From Entomohabitans teleogrylli (lineage in GTDB: Bacteria; Pseudomonadota; Gammaproteobacteria; Enterobacterales; Enterobacteriaceae): a stretch of DNA of 64,000 nt. This document shows positions 1 through 11,732 of the stretch, piece by piece. The notes beneath the pieces are model-generated. The model worked only from the letters and a program-made list of their open reading frames with translations, made no database searches and was not told where the DNA came from. The stretch spans positions 1-64,000 of the forward strand of contig NZ_KQ947379.1 in the NCBI RefSeq assembly GCF_001484765.1, given 5' to 3'. Numbering within the stretch: position 1 is the first letter of the stretch; each line of letters starts with the position of its first letter. A program made the translations under genes and the position numbers.

Positions 1-6
1 TTCCGG

Positions 7-31
7 AACCCCCAGCCTAGCTGGGGGTTTT
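7..31 (+). terminator. Rho-independent terminator of a gene left of the window
   Basis: A 10-bp stem (7-16 with 20-29) closes a CTA loop and runs into a short T tract. It would end a plus-strand gene lying left of the window. In E. coli the gene convergent with lpxM here is pykA, so this is probably its terminator, but no pykA coding sequence is visible. Confidence 0.8.
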
Positions 32-40
32 CTGTGCACA

Positions 41-78
41 AAAAACTGGCGCAATGAATATTGCGCCAGCGATTTTTT
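41..78. terminator. Bidirectional terminator downstream of lpxM
   Basis: CTGGCGCAAT (46-55) pairs with ATTGCGCCAG (60-69) across a GAAT loop. Five A residues lie on the left (a U tract for minus-strand transcripts) and six T residues on the right. It can stop lpxM transcription and back up the terminator at 7-31. Confidence 0.85.
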
Positions 79-102
79 GCTAAAAACAAGTTATACAATC
101 AG

Positions 103-1077
103 TTATGACTTGCGGTAGAGATCTTTTCGCTTGTAAGGCTCTGTCTCCCCGTCCCGGCGCGTCTTCAGTAGCTTGAGTATCCACGTATACTGCTCAGGAT
201 GTGGGCGTACAAAAATCTCGACTTCTTCATTCATACGCCGGGCGATTGTGCGATCGTCGGCGTCCAGCAGATCGTCCATGGGCGGACGAATGTAGATATC
301 CAGGCGATGCGTCCTGGCATTATACACCGGGAATAGCGGGACCACCCGGGCGCGACAGACCTTCATCAGCCGACCAATCGCCGGCAATGTCGCTTTATAA
401 GTGGCAAAAAAATCGACAAACTCGCTGTGCTCAGCGCCATGATCCTGGTCGGGCAAATAGTATCCCCAGTACCCCTGGCGCACCGAACTGATGAACGGCT
501 TAATACCATCATTGCGAGCGTGCATACGGCCACCAAAACGCCGCCGTACAGTATTCCAGATATAATCAAAAACCGGATTTCCCTGATTATGAAACATTGC
601 CGCCATCTTCTGGCCGCCGGAGGCCATCAGCATCGCCGGGATATCCACAGCCCAGCCATGGGGTACCAGAAAGATGACTTTTTCATCCCGGGCTTTCATC
701 TCGTCAATAATGTCTTTGCCATGCCAGTCCACTCTGGCCATCACTTTCCGCGGGTCCCGTAACCCCAGCTCCGCCATCAGCACCATCGACTGGGGCGCAG
801 TGGCGAACATCTCATCAATTATCACTTCCCGCTGCTGCTCCGACAGTTCAGGAAAACAGTACAGCAAATTAATCTGCGCCCGGCGCCGGGCGCTCTTCGC
901 CAGCTTGCCGGTAAGCCGCCCCAGTTTGCCTAACAGCGGATCGCGCACCGCCGGCGGCGTTAGCGCCAGACCAATAAAAGCCGCGACCCCGAACCAGGCC
1001 CCCCAGTAACGGGGATGCAAAAATTCCCGCTTAAACTGCGGAATAAACTCAATATTTGATTTTTTCTCTTTTTCCAT
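103..1077 (-). CDS. lpxM: Lipid A biosynthesis myristoyltransferase
   Basis: The 324-aa protein belongs to the LpxL/LpxM/HtrB acyltransferase family. LpxM (MsbB) transfers myristate from acyl-ACP to the Kdo2-lipid A precursor at the inner membrane, the last acylation step of hexa-acyl lipid A. The catalytic HX4D motif is seen as HGWAVD around residues 140-145, after an N-terminal membrane segment ([16 protein letters not shown]). Length equals E. coli LpxM, and the neighbour mepM is also as in E. coli. The start is the ATG giving [11 protein letters not shown]. Confidence 0.96.
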   Translation of the reverse strand: MEKEKKSNIEFIPQFKREFLHPRYWGAWFGVAAFIGLALTPPAVRDPLLGKLGRLTGKLAKSARRRAQINLLYCFPELSEQQREVIIDEMFATAPQSMVLMAELGLRDPRKVMARVDWHGKDIIDEMKARDEKVIFLVPHGWAVDIPAMLMASGGQKMAAMFHNQGNPVFDYIWNTVRRRFGGRMHARNDGIKPFISSVRQGYWGYYLPDQDHGAEHSEFVDFFATYKATLPAIGRLMKVCRARVVPLFPVYNARTHRLDIYIRPPMDDLLDADDRTIARRMNEEVEIFVRPHPEQYTWILKLLKTRRDGETEPYKRKDLYRKS

Positions 1078-1151
1078 GCCTGCTCTCGGGCCCGTAGTAC
1101 TTTATAAATCGAGTCATATAAGGCCTATTCTAACGGCCCTGTTGACCGCAG

Positions 1152-1182
1152 ACAAAACAAAAAGCCGGCGTAGTCACACCGG
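1152..1182 (-). terminator. Probable mepM terminator
   Basis: Read on the minus strand, CCGGTG and CGCCGG form a 6-bp stem (one G-U pair) around a TGACTA loop, followed by GC and TTTTTGTTTTG. It lies about 180 bp past the mepM stop and upstream of lpxM. Confidence 0.65.
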
Positions 1183-1346
1183 ATCAACCTGCTGACTAAG
1201 GAAGAATAAACGTGGTTTTTTCTCCTCAGGGGTGATTAGCAGAAAATCAATAAATTGATTTTCCTTATTTTTCAACGGGAGATTCAGGTACCCTGGCAAT
1301 GAAATGAGATTTGCCATCAAACTTAGCCGGCGCAGTGTCACACCGG
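1163..1346. repeat. Pair of imperfect direct repeats between mepM and lpxM
   Basis: AGCCGGCGTAGTCACACCGG (1163-1182) recurs at 1325-1346 with a T-to-C change and a 2-base insertion (AGCCGGCGCAGTG, then TCACACCGG). The first copy is the stem of the probable mepM terminator and the second sits just after the mepM stop codon. About 142 bp of more AT-rich DNA lies between them. It looks like a duplicated terminator or the footprint of a small insertion. Function is unknown. Confidence 0.6.
1242..1263. other. Perfect AT-rich inverted repeat
   Basis: GAAAATCAAT (1242-1251) and ATTGATTTTC (1254-1263) are perfect 10-bp arms separated by AA, inside the DNA between the two direct repeats. It is followed on the plus strand by CTTATTTTTC, so it could be a weak terminator or a binding site. 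No gene is convincing here. Confidence 0.5.
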
Positions 1347-1364
1347 CTCTCTCATCAGAACAAA

Positions 1365-2693
1365 TCAATCAAAGCGCAATTGCGGGACCACCTCTTTCAC
1401 CTGCGCGAGGTAACTGCGGCGATCGTCGCCCATCAAACCTTCACTGCGCGGCAATCTGGCGGTCAGCGGGTTAACCGCCTGCTGGTTAATCCATACTTCA
1501 TAATGCAGGTGCGGACCAGTAGAGCGGCCGGTATTCCCCGACAGCGCGATACGCTCACCACGTTTCACCTTTTGCCCCGGTTTAACCAACAGCTTTTTCA
1601 GATGCATATAACGCGTGGTGTAGGAGCGGCCATGGCGAATCGCGATGTAGTACCCGGCAGCGCCGCTGCGCGTCGCCGTCACCACTTCGCCATCCCCGAC
1701 GGCCAGTACCGGCGTCCCCTGCGGCATGGCGAAGTCGACGCCTTTATGCGGCGCGACGCGACCAGTCACCGGGTTCACCCGCCGCGGGTTGAAATTAGAA
1801 GAGATGCGGAATTGCTTAACGGTCGGGAAACGCATAAACCCTTTCGCCAGCCCGGAGCCGCTCTTGTCGTAAAATTTCCCGTCCTCGGCGCGAATCGCAT
1901 AGTAATCCTTACCGCCGGAACGAATTCGCACCCCGACCAGTTGGCTCTGCTCCCGTTTACCGTTGAGCATTTCGCGGGACATCAGCACTGAAAATTCGTC
2001 GCCTTTTTTCAGCTTGCGAAAATCCATCTGCCACTGCATCGCTTTGATAACCGAGCTCACTTCGTTACTGGTTAACCCTGCGGAACGGGCGCTGGCGACA
2101 AAGCTGCCGCCCACGGTTCCCTTCAGCACGCTGTTAACCCAGTCGCCCTGCTGGGTTTCACTGCTCATTTTAAAACCGTTGCCAGACCGGTCGTAAGTGC
2201 GGGTTTCGCGGCGCGACATCTCCCAGACCATCTGTTGCAGTTCGCCGTCGGCGTTCAGCGTCCAGGAGATCTGCTGGCCGATTTTCAGATTACGCAATTC
2301 TTTGTCGGACTGAGCGAGCAGCGAAATGTCGCTCATATCAATACCGTACTGGTTCAGGACGCTGCTCAGCGTATCGCCGGTAGAGACCACATATTCATGA
2401 ATACCGTCGGCGCCGGTGGTTTTGTCATCCAGTTCGTCCTGAGGCAAATTCAGACTTTCGTCTTCTTCCGGCGTCGTCTGGTCGATAGGCTCACTGGCTT
2501 CCGGCAATAGCGAACGGCTTTCCAGCTTTTCCGGTTCAATCACTTTTACCAGCGGGACGCTGTTCGGGTGGTAAACATAGGGTCGCCAGACGGCGACCGC
2601 AAGAGTAAGAACTGTAAGGGACCCCAGCATCACACGGTGAGGGCGGGGCAAATTATTAAATGTCCTGGCGACAGAGCGGGCTATCTGTTGCAC
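1365..2693 (-). CDS. mepM: Murein DD-endopeptidase MepM (YebA)
   Basis: This 442-aa protein is a periplasmic, membrane-anchored D,D-endopeptidase that cuts meso-Dap-D-Ala cross-links during cell elongation. An N-terminal membrane anchor (VMLGSLTVLTLAVAVW, about residues 20-36) is followed by a LysM-type domain (EYVVSTGDTLSSVLNQYGI) and a C-terminal M23 metallopeptidase domain. Zinc and catalytic residues are visible in HKGVDFAMPQGTP and GPHLHYEVWINQQ. Length matches E. coli MepM. It lies 15 bp after znuA and transcribes toward lpxM. MepM levels are controlled by NlpI-Prc proteolysis in E. coli. Confidence 0.95.
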   Translation of the reverse strand: MQQIARSVARTFNNLPRPHRVMLGSLTVLTLAVAVWRPYVYHPNSVPLVKVIEPEKLESRSLLPEASEPIDQTTPEEDESLNLPQDELDDKTTGADGIHEYVVSTGDTLSSVLNQYGIDMSDISLLAQSDKELRNLKIGQQISWTLNADGELQQMVWEMSRRETRTYDRSGNGFKMSSETQQGDWVNSVLKGTVGGSFVASARSAGLTSNEVSSVIKAMQWQMDFRKLKKGDEFSVLMSREMLNGKREQSQLVGVRIRSGGKDYYAIRAEDGKFYDKSGSGLAKGFMRFPTVKQFRISSNFNPRRVNPVTGRVAPHKGVDFAMPQGTPVLAVGDGEVVTATRSGAAGYYIAIRHGRSYTTRYMHLKKLLVKPGQKVKRGERIALSGNTGRSTGPHLHYEVWINQQAVNPLTARLPRSEGLMGDDRRSYLAQVKEVVPQLRFD

Positions 2694-2708
2694 GTATCCA
2701 CTTCCTCA

Positions 2709-3653
2709 TTAATCTCCTTTCAGGCAGCTCGAATATTGGTCTGATAGCTGGGTCAGAAACTGCGTGTAGCTATCCGGACCCAGCTTAATGGCGGTGCCGA
2801 GAGGATCCAGCGTTCCCATTCGAACCTGCGTACCTCTGGCAACGGCTTCGATGACCGCTGGCCTGAATTGTGGCTCAGCAAATACGCACACGGCTTTTTG
2901 CTCAACCAACTGTGTTCTGATGTCATGCAGACGCTGCGCGCCGGGTTGGATCTCCGGGTTGACGGTAAAATGGCCGAGCGGCGTTAGACCGTAATGTTTT
3001 TCGAAGTACCCGTAAGCATCGTGGAAAACGAAATAACCTTTTCCTTTAAGTGGCGCGAGCGTGCTCGTCAACTGCTTATCTGCTGCGGCTAATTGTGCCT
3101 CAAAATGCTGCAGGTTGGCGTCTAGTTTGGCTTTACTTTGCGGCATAAGTTCCACTAATTTTTCGTGGATTGCAACAGCGGAGAGCCGCGCCACCTCTGG
3201 CGAGAGCCAAAGATGCATGTTGTATTCCCCATGATGGTGATCTTCGTCACGTTTTCCGCTATCGTGGTGATGCTCGTGATCATCATGTTCATCAGCATCG
3301 CTCCCCTTCATCAACAGAGGTTTAACGGCGCTAAGCTCTGCCAGCGCAATCTGCTTTTGGGAAGCGAACTGCGTGACGGGTTTGTGCATAAAAGCTTCCA
3401 TTTCCGGGCCTATCCATACCACTAAGTCCGCGCTCTGTAAGCGTTTTATATCAGAAGGACGCAGCGAATAGTCATGCTCAGAGGCGCCGTCGGGAAGTAA
3501 TACCTGAGTATCGGTCACCCCATCGGTAATGGCGGAGGCGATAAAACCGAGCGGTTTCAGGGAGGCCACCACGGCGGCTTGGGCGCTGGCACAGGATCCA
3601 AACAGCAGTGCTACGGACGTGGCAGCGCAAAGAAGCGTTTTTTTATGTAACAT
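2709..3653 (-). CDS. znuA: Periplasmic zinc-binding protein of the ZnuABC transporter
   Basis: ZnuA captures Zn2+ in the periplasm and hands it to ZnuB. The 314-aa protein starts at [19 protein letters not shown], a clear signal peptide cleaved near AQA-AVV. The open frame extends to 3914, but those residues overlap the Zur operator and znuC and do not look like protein. The mobile acidic, His-rich loop typical of ZnuA is present ([18 protein letters not shown], about residues 118-135), as are conserved metal-site contexts ([23 protein letters not shown]). It diverges from znuCB across the shared Zur operator. Confidence 0.96.
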   Translation of the reverse strand: MLHKKTLLCAATSVALLFGSCASAQAAVVASLKPLGFIASAITDGVTDTQVLLPDGASEHDYSLRPSDIKRLQSADLVVWIGPEMEAFMHKPVTQFASQKQIALAELSAVKPLLMKGSDADEHDDHEHHHDSGKRDEDHHHGEYNMHLWLSPEVARLSAVAIHEKLVELMPQSKAKLDANLQHFEAQLAAADKQLTSTLAPLKGKGYFVFHDAYGYFEKHYGLTPLGHFTVNPEIQPGAQRLHDIRTQLVEQKAVCVFAEPQFRPAVIEAVARGTQVRMGTLDPLGTAIKLGPDSYTQFLTQLSDQYSSCLKGD

Positions 3654-3682
3654 AATGCAACTTATCATCGTGAGGTTTGCAG

Positions 3683-3704
3683 GAATTGTGATATTATAAC
3701 ATTC
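3683..3704. promoter_or_regulatory. Zur operator between znuA and znuCB
   Basis: The 22-bp element starts GAATTGTGATA (3683-3693) and ends TTATAACATTC (3694-3704), an imperfect palindrome close to the enterobacterial Zur consensus (arms GAAATGTTATA / TATAACATTTC). It lies exactly in the divergent znuA/znuC gap, where zinc-loaded Zur represses both directions in E. coli. Confidence 0.85.
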
Positions 3705-3732
3705 GCCATTTCTTGCAATGTTTAATTTATTT

Positions 3733-4485
3733 ATGACGAATCTGGTTTCCCTGGAGCATATCTCCGTTTCCTTTGGCCAGCGCCGCGTCCTGTCAGACAT
3801 CTCGCTAATGCTGAAACCCGGGCGTATTCTCACGCTACTGGGGCCAAATGGAGCGGGTAAATCGACCCTGGTGCGCATCGTTCTGGGTCTGATCGCGCCT
3901 GATGAAGGCGTCATTACCCGCGAACCAAAACTGCGTATCGGCTATGTGCCGCAAAAATTACATCTCGATCCGACTCTACCGCTGACGGTAAGCCGTTTTA
4001 TGCGCCTGCGCCCCGGGGTACGCAAAGCGGATCTCCTGCCGGCGCTCAGGCGCGTCCAGGCGACGCACTTGCTTGACGCGCCGATGCAGAAGCTGTCCGG
4101 AGGCGAAAACCAGCGCGTCTTGCTGGCTCGCGCCCTGCTCAATCAGCCTCAGTTGCTGGTGCTGGACGAGCCCACTCAGGGTGTGGACGTCAACGGCCAA
4201 CTGGCGCTGTACGATCTCATCGATCAGCTACGCCACGAGTTACAGTGCGCGGTGCTAATGGTGTCGCATGACCTGCATCTGGTGATGGCCAAAACCGATG
4301 AAGTATTGTGCCTGAATCACCATATCTGCTGTTCCGGCGCGCCGGAAGTGGTCTCCACCCACCCGGAATTCATCTCCATGTTTGGCTCCCGCGGCGCCGA
4401 GCAACTGGGTATCTATCGCCATCGTCATAACCATCGCCACGATCTGCAGGGGCGAATTATTTTGCGCAAAGGAAATGGTCAGTAA
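3733..4485 (+). CDS. znuC: Zinc ABC transporter ATP-binding protein
   Basis: This is the cytoplasmic ATPase of ZnuABC. Visible motifs are Walker A (GPNGAGKST), signature LSGGENQ, Walker B (LLVLDEPTQ) and the switch His (VSHDLH). The C-terminal tail is His-rich ([10 protein letters not shown]), as in E. coli ZnuC. The start is placed at the ATG of [12 protein letters not shown], 250 aa, which aligns with E. coli; an in-frame ATG five codons upstream (3718) has no better ribosome site. The stop overlaps the znuB start as TAATG. Confidence 0.95.
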   Translation: MTNLVSLEHISVSFGQRRVLSDISLMLKPGRILTLLGPNGAGKSTLVRIVLGLIAPDEGVITREPKLRIGYVPQKLHLDPTLPLTVSRFMRLRPGVRKADLLPALRRVQATHLLDAPMQKLSGGENQRVLLARALLNQPQLLVLDEPTQGVDVNGQLALYDLIDQLRHELQCAVLMVSHDLHLVMAKTDEVLCLNHHICCSGAPEVVSTHPEFISMFGSRGAEQLGIYRHRHNHRHDLQGRIILRKGNGQ

Positions 4486-5270
4486 TGCTTGAACTTCTGT
4501 TTCCCGGCTGGCTGGCCGGCGTTTTGCTTTCCTGCGCGGCAGGCCCGCTCGGCTCATTCGTGGTCTGGCGCCGGATGTCCTATTTTGGCGATACCCTGGC
4601 CCATGCCTCTTTGCTGGGGGTCGCCTTCGGTCTGCTGCTGAACGTTAACCCCTTTTACGCGGTTATCGCCGTTACGTTGCTGCTGGCGCTCGGGCTGGTG
4701 TGGCTGGAGAAACGTCCCCATCTGGCCATCGACACACTGCTGGGCATTATGGCCCACAGCGCCCTGTCGCTGGGTCTGGTGGTGGTCAGTCTGATGTCCA
4801 ATATTCGTATCGATCTGATGGCCTACCTGTTTGGCGACCTGCTGGCCGTCACTCCGGACGATTTGATCGCCATTACCATCGGCGTTGTCATCGTGGTCGG
4901 GGTTTTGTGCTGGCAGTGGCGCAATCTTCTGGCAATGACCATCAGCCCGGATCTGGCCTTCGTCGATGGCGTTGCGTTGCAGCGCACCAAATTATTGCTG
5001 ATGCTGGTCACGGCACTGACCATTGGCGTGGCGATGAAATTTGTCGGGGCGCTGATCATCACTTCGCTGTTGATTATTCCTGCCGCCACCGCCCGCCGTT
5101 TCGCCACCACTCCGGAGCAGATGGCAGGGATCGCCGTGGTCGCCGGCATGGTTGCCGTCACTGGCGGGATGGCGTTTTCCGCAGGCTATGACACCCCAGC
5201 CGGCCCTTCCGTGGTACTGGCGGCAGCGCTGCTGTTTATCTTAAGCATGATGAAAAAGCAGCCTCAGTAA
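4485..5270 (+). CDS. znuB: Zinc ABC transporter permease
   Basis: The 261-aa integral membrane protein of the ABC-3 family forms the Zn2+ channel with ZnuC. It has about eight hydrophobic segments, the conserved start [32 protein letters not shown] (shown here only as a description of residues 4-35) and [14 protein letters not shown]. Translation is coupled to znuC by a one-base stop/start overlap. Length equals E. coli ZnuB. Confidence 0.95.
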   Translation: MLELLFPGWLAGVLLSCAAGPLGSFVVWRRMSYFGDTLAHASLLGVAFGLLLNVNPFYAVIAVTLLLALGLVWLEKRPHLAIDTLLGIMAHSALSLGLVVVSLMSNIRIDLMAYLFGDLLAVTPDDLIAITIGVVIVVGVLCWQWRNLLAMTISPDLAFVDGVALQRTKLLLMLVTALTIGVAMKFVGALIITSLLIIPAATARRFATTPEQMAGIAVVAGMVAVTGGMAFSAGYDTPAGPSVVLAAALLFILSMMKKQPQ

Positions 5271-5281
5271 TACGCATTACG

Positions 5282-5386
5282 GCCGGGCCAGGCAGTGCCC
5301 GGCTGGCATCGATGTCTTCAGCAGATTTTCAGGTAATCGATCGCGTCGCGCAACGGCGTTCTGGCGCCGCAGCAGGCCGCCAGAAC
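5282..5386. terminator. Two hairpins in the convergent znuB/ruvB gap
   Basis: Stem 1 is GCCGGGC (5282-5288) with GCCCGGC (5297-5303). Stem 2 is GTTCTGGCG (5358-5366) with CGCCAGAAC (5378-5386). Neither is followed by a good T tract, so they are likelier to stabilise mRNA 3' ends or to act with Rho than to be classical terminators. They sit between the 3' ends of znuB and ruvB. Confidence 0.5.
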
Positions 5387-5400
5387 ACGCCATCAGGACA

Positions 5401-6414
<1,014 letters not shown>

Positions 6415-6419
6415 TTACC

Positions 6420-7031
6420 TCACAGCGCCGCACGCAGCGCTTCACGAATCAGGGTTTCACTATTGGCGTCCGTTCTGGCGACCTTACTGACCATGCGGCT
6501 CGCTTCCTGAGGTTTATAGCCCAGCGCCACCAGGGCGGCAACCGCTTCCTGCTCTGCGTCATCCGCCGTCGGCGCGCTCGGTGAAGTGAGCACCAGTTCG
6601 GCAGCCGGGGTGAACAAATCGCCGTGCAGGCCTTTAAAGCGGTCTTTCATTTCCACAATCAGGCGCTCGGCGGTTTTCTTGCCAATACCCGGCAGTTTCA
6701 CCAGCGCGGCAGGCTCTTCGCGCTCCACGGCATTCACAAACTGCTGCGCCGACATGCCGGAAAGGATCGCCAGCGCCAGTTTCGGCCCCACGCCGTTAGT
6801 CTTGATCAGCTCGCGGAACAGAGTTCGCTCCTGCTTATTATTAAAACCGAACAGCAGTTGCGCGTCTTCGCGCACCACAAAGTGGGTGAACACCACCGCC
6901 TCTTTTCCGACATCCGGCAGTTCATAAAAACAGGTCATCGGCATATGGACTTCATAACCCACGCCGCCCGCCTCCAGCAACACCAGCGGTGGCTGTTTTT
7001 CCAGAACAATGCCTCTGAGTCTGCCTATCAC
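6420..7031 (-). CDS. ruvA: Holliday junction recognition protein RuvA
   Basis: RuvA binds four-way junctions as a tetramer and loads RuvB. The 203-aa protein begins [15 protein letters not shown] (OB-fold domain I), has the helix-hairpin-helix motif [16 protein letters not shown] near residue 105 and the acidic-pin region between, and ends with the RuvB-contacting domain III ([16 protein letters not shown]). Length matches E. coli. It is the first gene of ruvAB, with a LexA box upstream. Confidence 0.97.
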   Translation of the reverse strand: MIGRLRGIVLEKQPPLVLLEAGGVGYEVHMPMTCFYELPDVGKEAVVFTHFVVREDAQLLFGFNNKQERTLFRELIKTNGVGPKLALAILSGMSAQQFVNAVEREEPAALVKLPGIGKKTAERLIVEMKDRFKGLHGDLFTPAAELVLTSPSAPTADDAEQEAVAALVALGYKPQEASRMVSKVARTDANSETLIREALRAAL

Positions 7032-7065
7032 ATCGCACCCCCGGGTTTAAAGAATCAAAAGTGTG

Positions 7066-7104
7066 TTCATTATGATATAAAAAAGGCTGGATGCATATCC
7101 AGCC
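7066..7104 (-). promoter_or_regulatory. SOS (LexA) box and promoter of ruvAB
   Basis: CTGGATGCATATCCAG (7087-7102) is a perfect CTG-N10-CAG palindrome, the LexA core, about 55 bp upstream of the ruvA start. On the minus strand it is followed by a run of T and TATCAT, a plausible -10. This matches LexA control of ruvAB in E. coli. The E. coli gene yebB is absent; the 220-bp ruvA-ruvC gap holds only this site. Confidence 0.85.
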
Positions 7105-7251
7105 CGATAAAGAGATTAAACGTCGCCCGGTCGCAGGACGGACCCGGGCTGCCAGAAAAGCAACCGGAAAAACCATTTACTGATTTTCACCCTTTAACCA
7201 CAACGCCCAAAAACCCTGCTTTCTGGACCTTGTCAGCCTCCTGCCGATGCC

Positions 7252-7773
7252 TCAGCCCAGCCGTCCACGGGCCAGATTCAGCCGCTTATCGCTAATCTGT
7301 ACGGCGTTCTGGCTGACATGACAGTGCGTGATTGCAATGGCCAGCGCGTCCGCGGCGTCCGCCTGTGGGTTGGCGGACAATTTAAGCAAGGTACGCACCA
7401 TATGCTGCACCTGGCTCTTTTCCGCGCTGCCAATGCCGACCACCGTCTGCTTCACCTGGCGCGCCGCGTACTCAAACACCGGCAGCGCATTATTCACCGC
7501 GGCGACAATCGCCGCGCCGCGCGCCTGCCCCAGCTTAAGGGCCGAGTCGGCGTTTTTGGCCATAAACACCCGCTCAATGGCGAAGTAATCCGGCTGAAAC
7601 TGAGTGATTATTTCCGAAACACCGGCGTAAATCAGCTTCAGCCGGGTGGGTAAATCATCAACGCTGGTGCGAATACAGCCGCTGCCCAGGTAGGTTAACT
7701 GCCTACCGGTCTGGCGAATCACCCCGTAACCGGTGATGCGTGACCCCGGGTCAACGCCGAGAATAATCGCCAT
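7252..7773 (-). CDS. ruvC: Holliday junction resolvase RuvC
   Basis: RuvC dimers cut Holliday junctions symmetrically. The 173-aa protein has the catalytic acidic residues of the RNase H-like fold: Asp7 ([14 protein letters not shown]), Glu in YFAIERVF (about residue 66) and the paired Asp in [14 protein letters not shown] near residues 138-141. The start is at MAIILGV, as in E. coli; a further in-frame ATG directly upstream is ignored. It follows yebC in the same direction. Confidence 0.96.
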   Translation of the reverse strand: MAIILGVDPGSRITGYGVIRQTGRQLTYLGSGCIRTSVDDLPTRLKLIYAGVSEIITQFQPDYFAIERVFMAKNADSALKLGQARGAAIVAAVNNALPVFEYAARQVKQTVVGIGSAEKSQVQHMVRTLLKLSANPQADAADALAIAITHCHVSQNAVQISDKRLNLARGRLG

Positions 7774-7813
7774 CACACACCTCCGGCAGGGTTAAGAGCG
7801 CGGAAACACCCCA

Positions 7814-8554
7814 TCAGAGTGTTGCTGCCACCTCATCAGAGATCTCACCGTTGTGGTAAACCTCCTGGACATCATCACAGTCTTCCAGCATGTCGATAAG
7901 ACGCAGCAGCTTCGGCGCGGTTTCCGCATCCATATCCGCTTTGGTGGAAGGGATCATCGATACTTCAGCGCTATCGGCTTTCAGGCCAGCCGCTTCCAGC
8001 GCGTCGCGTACCGCGCCCAGCTCTTCCCAGGCGGTATAAACGTCGATGGCGCCGTCATCGTAAGTCACCACATCTTCAGCGCCGGCTTCCAGCGCCGCTT
8101 CCATAATGGTGTCTTCATCGCCCGCTTCATAGGAGATAATGCCTTTCTTGCTGAACAGATAGGCGACGGAACCATCCGTACCCAGGTTGCCGCCGCATTT
8201 GGTAAAGGCGTGGCGAACTTCGGCAACGGTACGGTTGCGGTTATCGCTCAGACATTCCACCATCACGGCGGTACCGCCCGGACCATACCCCTCATAAATG
8301 ATGGTTTCCATGTTGGCGTCGTCGTCACCGCCAACCCCGCGGGCGATAGCGCGATTAAGGGTATCGCGGGTCATGTTGTTGGACAGCGCTTTATCAATCG
8401 CCGCGCGCAGACGCGGGTTAGACGCCGCGTCGCCGCCGCCCAGACGGGCCGCCGTAACCAGCTCGCGAATAATTTTGGTAAAGATTTTACCGCGTTTAGC
8501 ATCCTGTGCCGCTTTGCGGTGCTTTGTATTGGCCCATTTACTATGACCTGCCAT
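7814..8554 (-). CDS. yebC: YebC/PmpR-family protein
   Basis: The 246-aa protein starts [20 protein letters not shown] and has the length and motifs of the TACO1/YebC family ([42 protein letters not shown]). Members have been described both as DNA-binding regulators and, more recently, as ribosome-associated factors that relieve stalling on difficult sequences; the role here is inferred from the family. The open frame continues upstream to 8605, but the MAGHSK start is universal in the family. Its start overlaps the end of nudB by 14 bp. Confidence 0.94.
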   Translation of the reverse strand: MAGHSKWANTKHRKAAQDAKRGKIFTKIIRELVTAARLGGGDAASNPRLRAAIDKALSNNMTRDTLNRAIARGVGGDDDANMETIIYEGYGPGGTAVMVECLSDNRNRTVAEVRHAFTKCGGNLGTDGSVAYLFSKKGIISYEAGDEDTIMEAALEAGAEDVVTYDDGAIDVYTAWEELGAVRDALEAAGLKADSAEVSMIPSTKADMDAETAPKLLRLIDMLEDCDDVQEVYHNGEISDEVAATL

Positions 8555-9020
8555 AACTCTCTCCAAAAGCGCCTGTATCAGGCGCAGCAATAACAAATTC
8601 TTCAATCGCCTGCCGGTTGCTCCACGACTTGGTGAGGGACGCCGCCTGAGGGGCCTCTACCCACCGCCAGTCCAGATGTTCACTAATAACCACCTGGCGT
8701 TCATGGGGCAACGCAAGACAGAACCAGTATTCCGTGTTGCGCACCACTCCCGGCGCATAGCGATGACGCAAATGTGAAAAAATCTCAAACTCCACGCGGC
8801 GCTGGCAGTCCACCAGAGCCAACCGCTCAGCGGCCACATCAATGGCTATCTCTTCCATGACTTCACGCCGCGCAGCCTGCAGTGCGCTCTCTCCGGCTTC
8901 CAGACTGCCGGTGACCGACTGCCAGAAGTCCGGATCATCGCGCCGCTGCAGCATCAGCACCCGCTTCGTGTCCTGCGCGTAAATCACCACCAGCACCGAA
9001 ACGGGTTGCTTCCAGGCCAT
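8541..9020 (-). CDS. nudB: Dihydroneopterin triphosphate diphosphatase (Nudix)
   Basis: NudB removes pyrophosphate from dihydroneopterin triphosphate, an early folate step. The Nudix box is visible at [20 protein letters not shown] (about residues 38-57); its usual final Gly is Ala, and E. coli NudB also deviates there. The start is placed at [12 protein letters not shown], just after the aspS stop (TGA-G-ATG). At 159 aa it is about nine residues longer than E. coli NudB, from a C-terminal tail ([12 protein letters not shown]) that overlaps the yebC start. Confidence 0.92.
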   Translation of the reverse strand: MAWKQPVSVLVVIYAQDTKRVLMLQRRDDPDFWQSVTGSLEAGESALQAARREVMEEIAIDVAAERLALVDCQRRVEFEIFSHLRHRYAPGVVRNTEYWFCLALPHERQVVISEHLDWRWVEAPQAASLTKSWSNRQAIEEFVIAAPDTGAFGESYGRS

Positions 9021-9021
9021 C

Positions 9022-10794
<1,773 letters not shown>

Positions 10795-11155
10795 GAGATA
10801 TCCCTTAACTTAGCCGCAGGCCGCTGGCTACCTGATTCCAGGAGTCACTGTCGCAGCTATTTCTGAATGTCATAACTGAATGAAAAAAAGGCGGCTAGTA
10901 TACTGGATATTCCCCGCATAGATAAGCCCACTGCCGTCTTCCTGTGCGTTTACTGAGCACTCCGGCCTCTATTACACAAAATCCTTTCGGCCGCGTCGAG
11001 GCGGCGCAGCAAAAAATTCCCCAACGGGCTGAATAGCCGGGCGGCATCGCGACGAATTCTCACAAAAACTAACAATAAAGAATACGCCACTGCGCCGGGG
11101 ATATGCTTATGGTGTACAACCTGAGCCAGGATTTCCGTGATGAGAGGTACTCTTT
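10795..11155. other. Divergent aspS / yecD promoter region
   Basis: This 361-bp gap separates divergent genes. On the minus strand TATACT (complement of bases near 10899-10904) is a good -10 for aspS with a weak -35 (TTATCT). The yecD side is AT-rich near 11060-11090, and GAGAGG precedes the yecD ATG by about 9 bp. No small gene or RNA is evident. Confidence 0.5.
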
Positions 11156-11722
11156 ATGCTACAACTAAACGCCGCTACGACAGCGCTGGTGATCATCGAT
11201 CTTCAGGAAGGGATTCTGCCGTACGCCGGCGGCCCGTACAGCGCCGATAAAGTTGTGTCGCGCGCGGCGCTGCTGGCGGAAAAGTTTCGCGCCAGCGGTT
11301 CTGCGGTGGTGATGGTGCGGGTGGGCTGGTCCGCGGATTACGCCGATGCGCTGAAACAGCCGGTCGATGCCCCGGCGCCGACCGGCGGATTGCCGGCGCA
11401 ATGGTGGCACTATCCGCTGGCGCTCGGTAAGCGGGACAGCGACATTGAAGTGATAAAGCGCCAGTGGGGCGCTTTTTATGGCACCGACCTGGAGCTCCAG
11501 TTGCGCCGCCGCGGTATTGAGACCATTGTGTTGTGCGGCATCGCGACCAATATTGGCGTCGAATCCACCGCCCGCAACGCCTGGGAGCTGGGTTTCGGGG
11601 TGGTGATCGCCGAAGACGCCTGTAGCGCCGCCAGCGGCGAGCAGCACCGCCACAGTATCGAACATATTTTCCCGCGTATCAGCCGGGTACGCAGCACAGA
11701 GGAGATCCTCGCGGCACTGTAG
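11156..11722 (+). CDS. yecD: Isochorismatase-family protein YecD
   Basis: The 188-aa protein has the isochorismatase-like hydrolase fold: catalytic-type Asp in [11 protein letters not shown] (residue ~17) and Lys in [15 protein letters not shown]. Where nicotinamidase-type members have the nucleophilic Cys (consensus TDYCV), this sequence reads ATNIGVEST, with Gly. E. coli YecD and the isochorismatase domain of EntB also have Gly there, so a cysteine-amidase mechanism is unlikely. The substrate is unknown. It precedes yecE by 10 bp. Confidence 0.9.
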   Translation: MLQLNAATTALVIIDLQEGILPYAGGPYSADKVVSRAALLAEKFRASGSAVVMVRVGWSADYADALKQPVDAPAPTGGLPAQWWHYPLALGKRDSDIEVIKRQWGAFYGTDLELQLRRRGIETIVLCGIATNIGVESTARNAWELGFGVVIAEDACSAASGEQHRHSIEHIFPRISRVRSTEEILAAL

Positions 11723-11732
11723 CCGCGGCGTT

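Noticed and set aside
1174-1368. 64-codon minus-strand frame between mepM and lpxM
   Set aside because: No ribosome site, covers the direct repeats and terminator, overlaps the mepM stop, and is not recognised.
3654-3914. N-terminal extension of the znuA frame to 401 codons
   Set aside because: The extra residues read antisense through the Zur operator and the start of znuC and precede a complete signal peptide; MLHKK is the real start.
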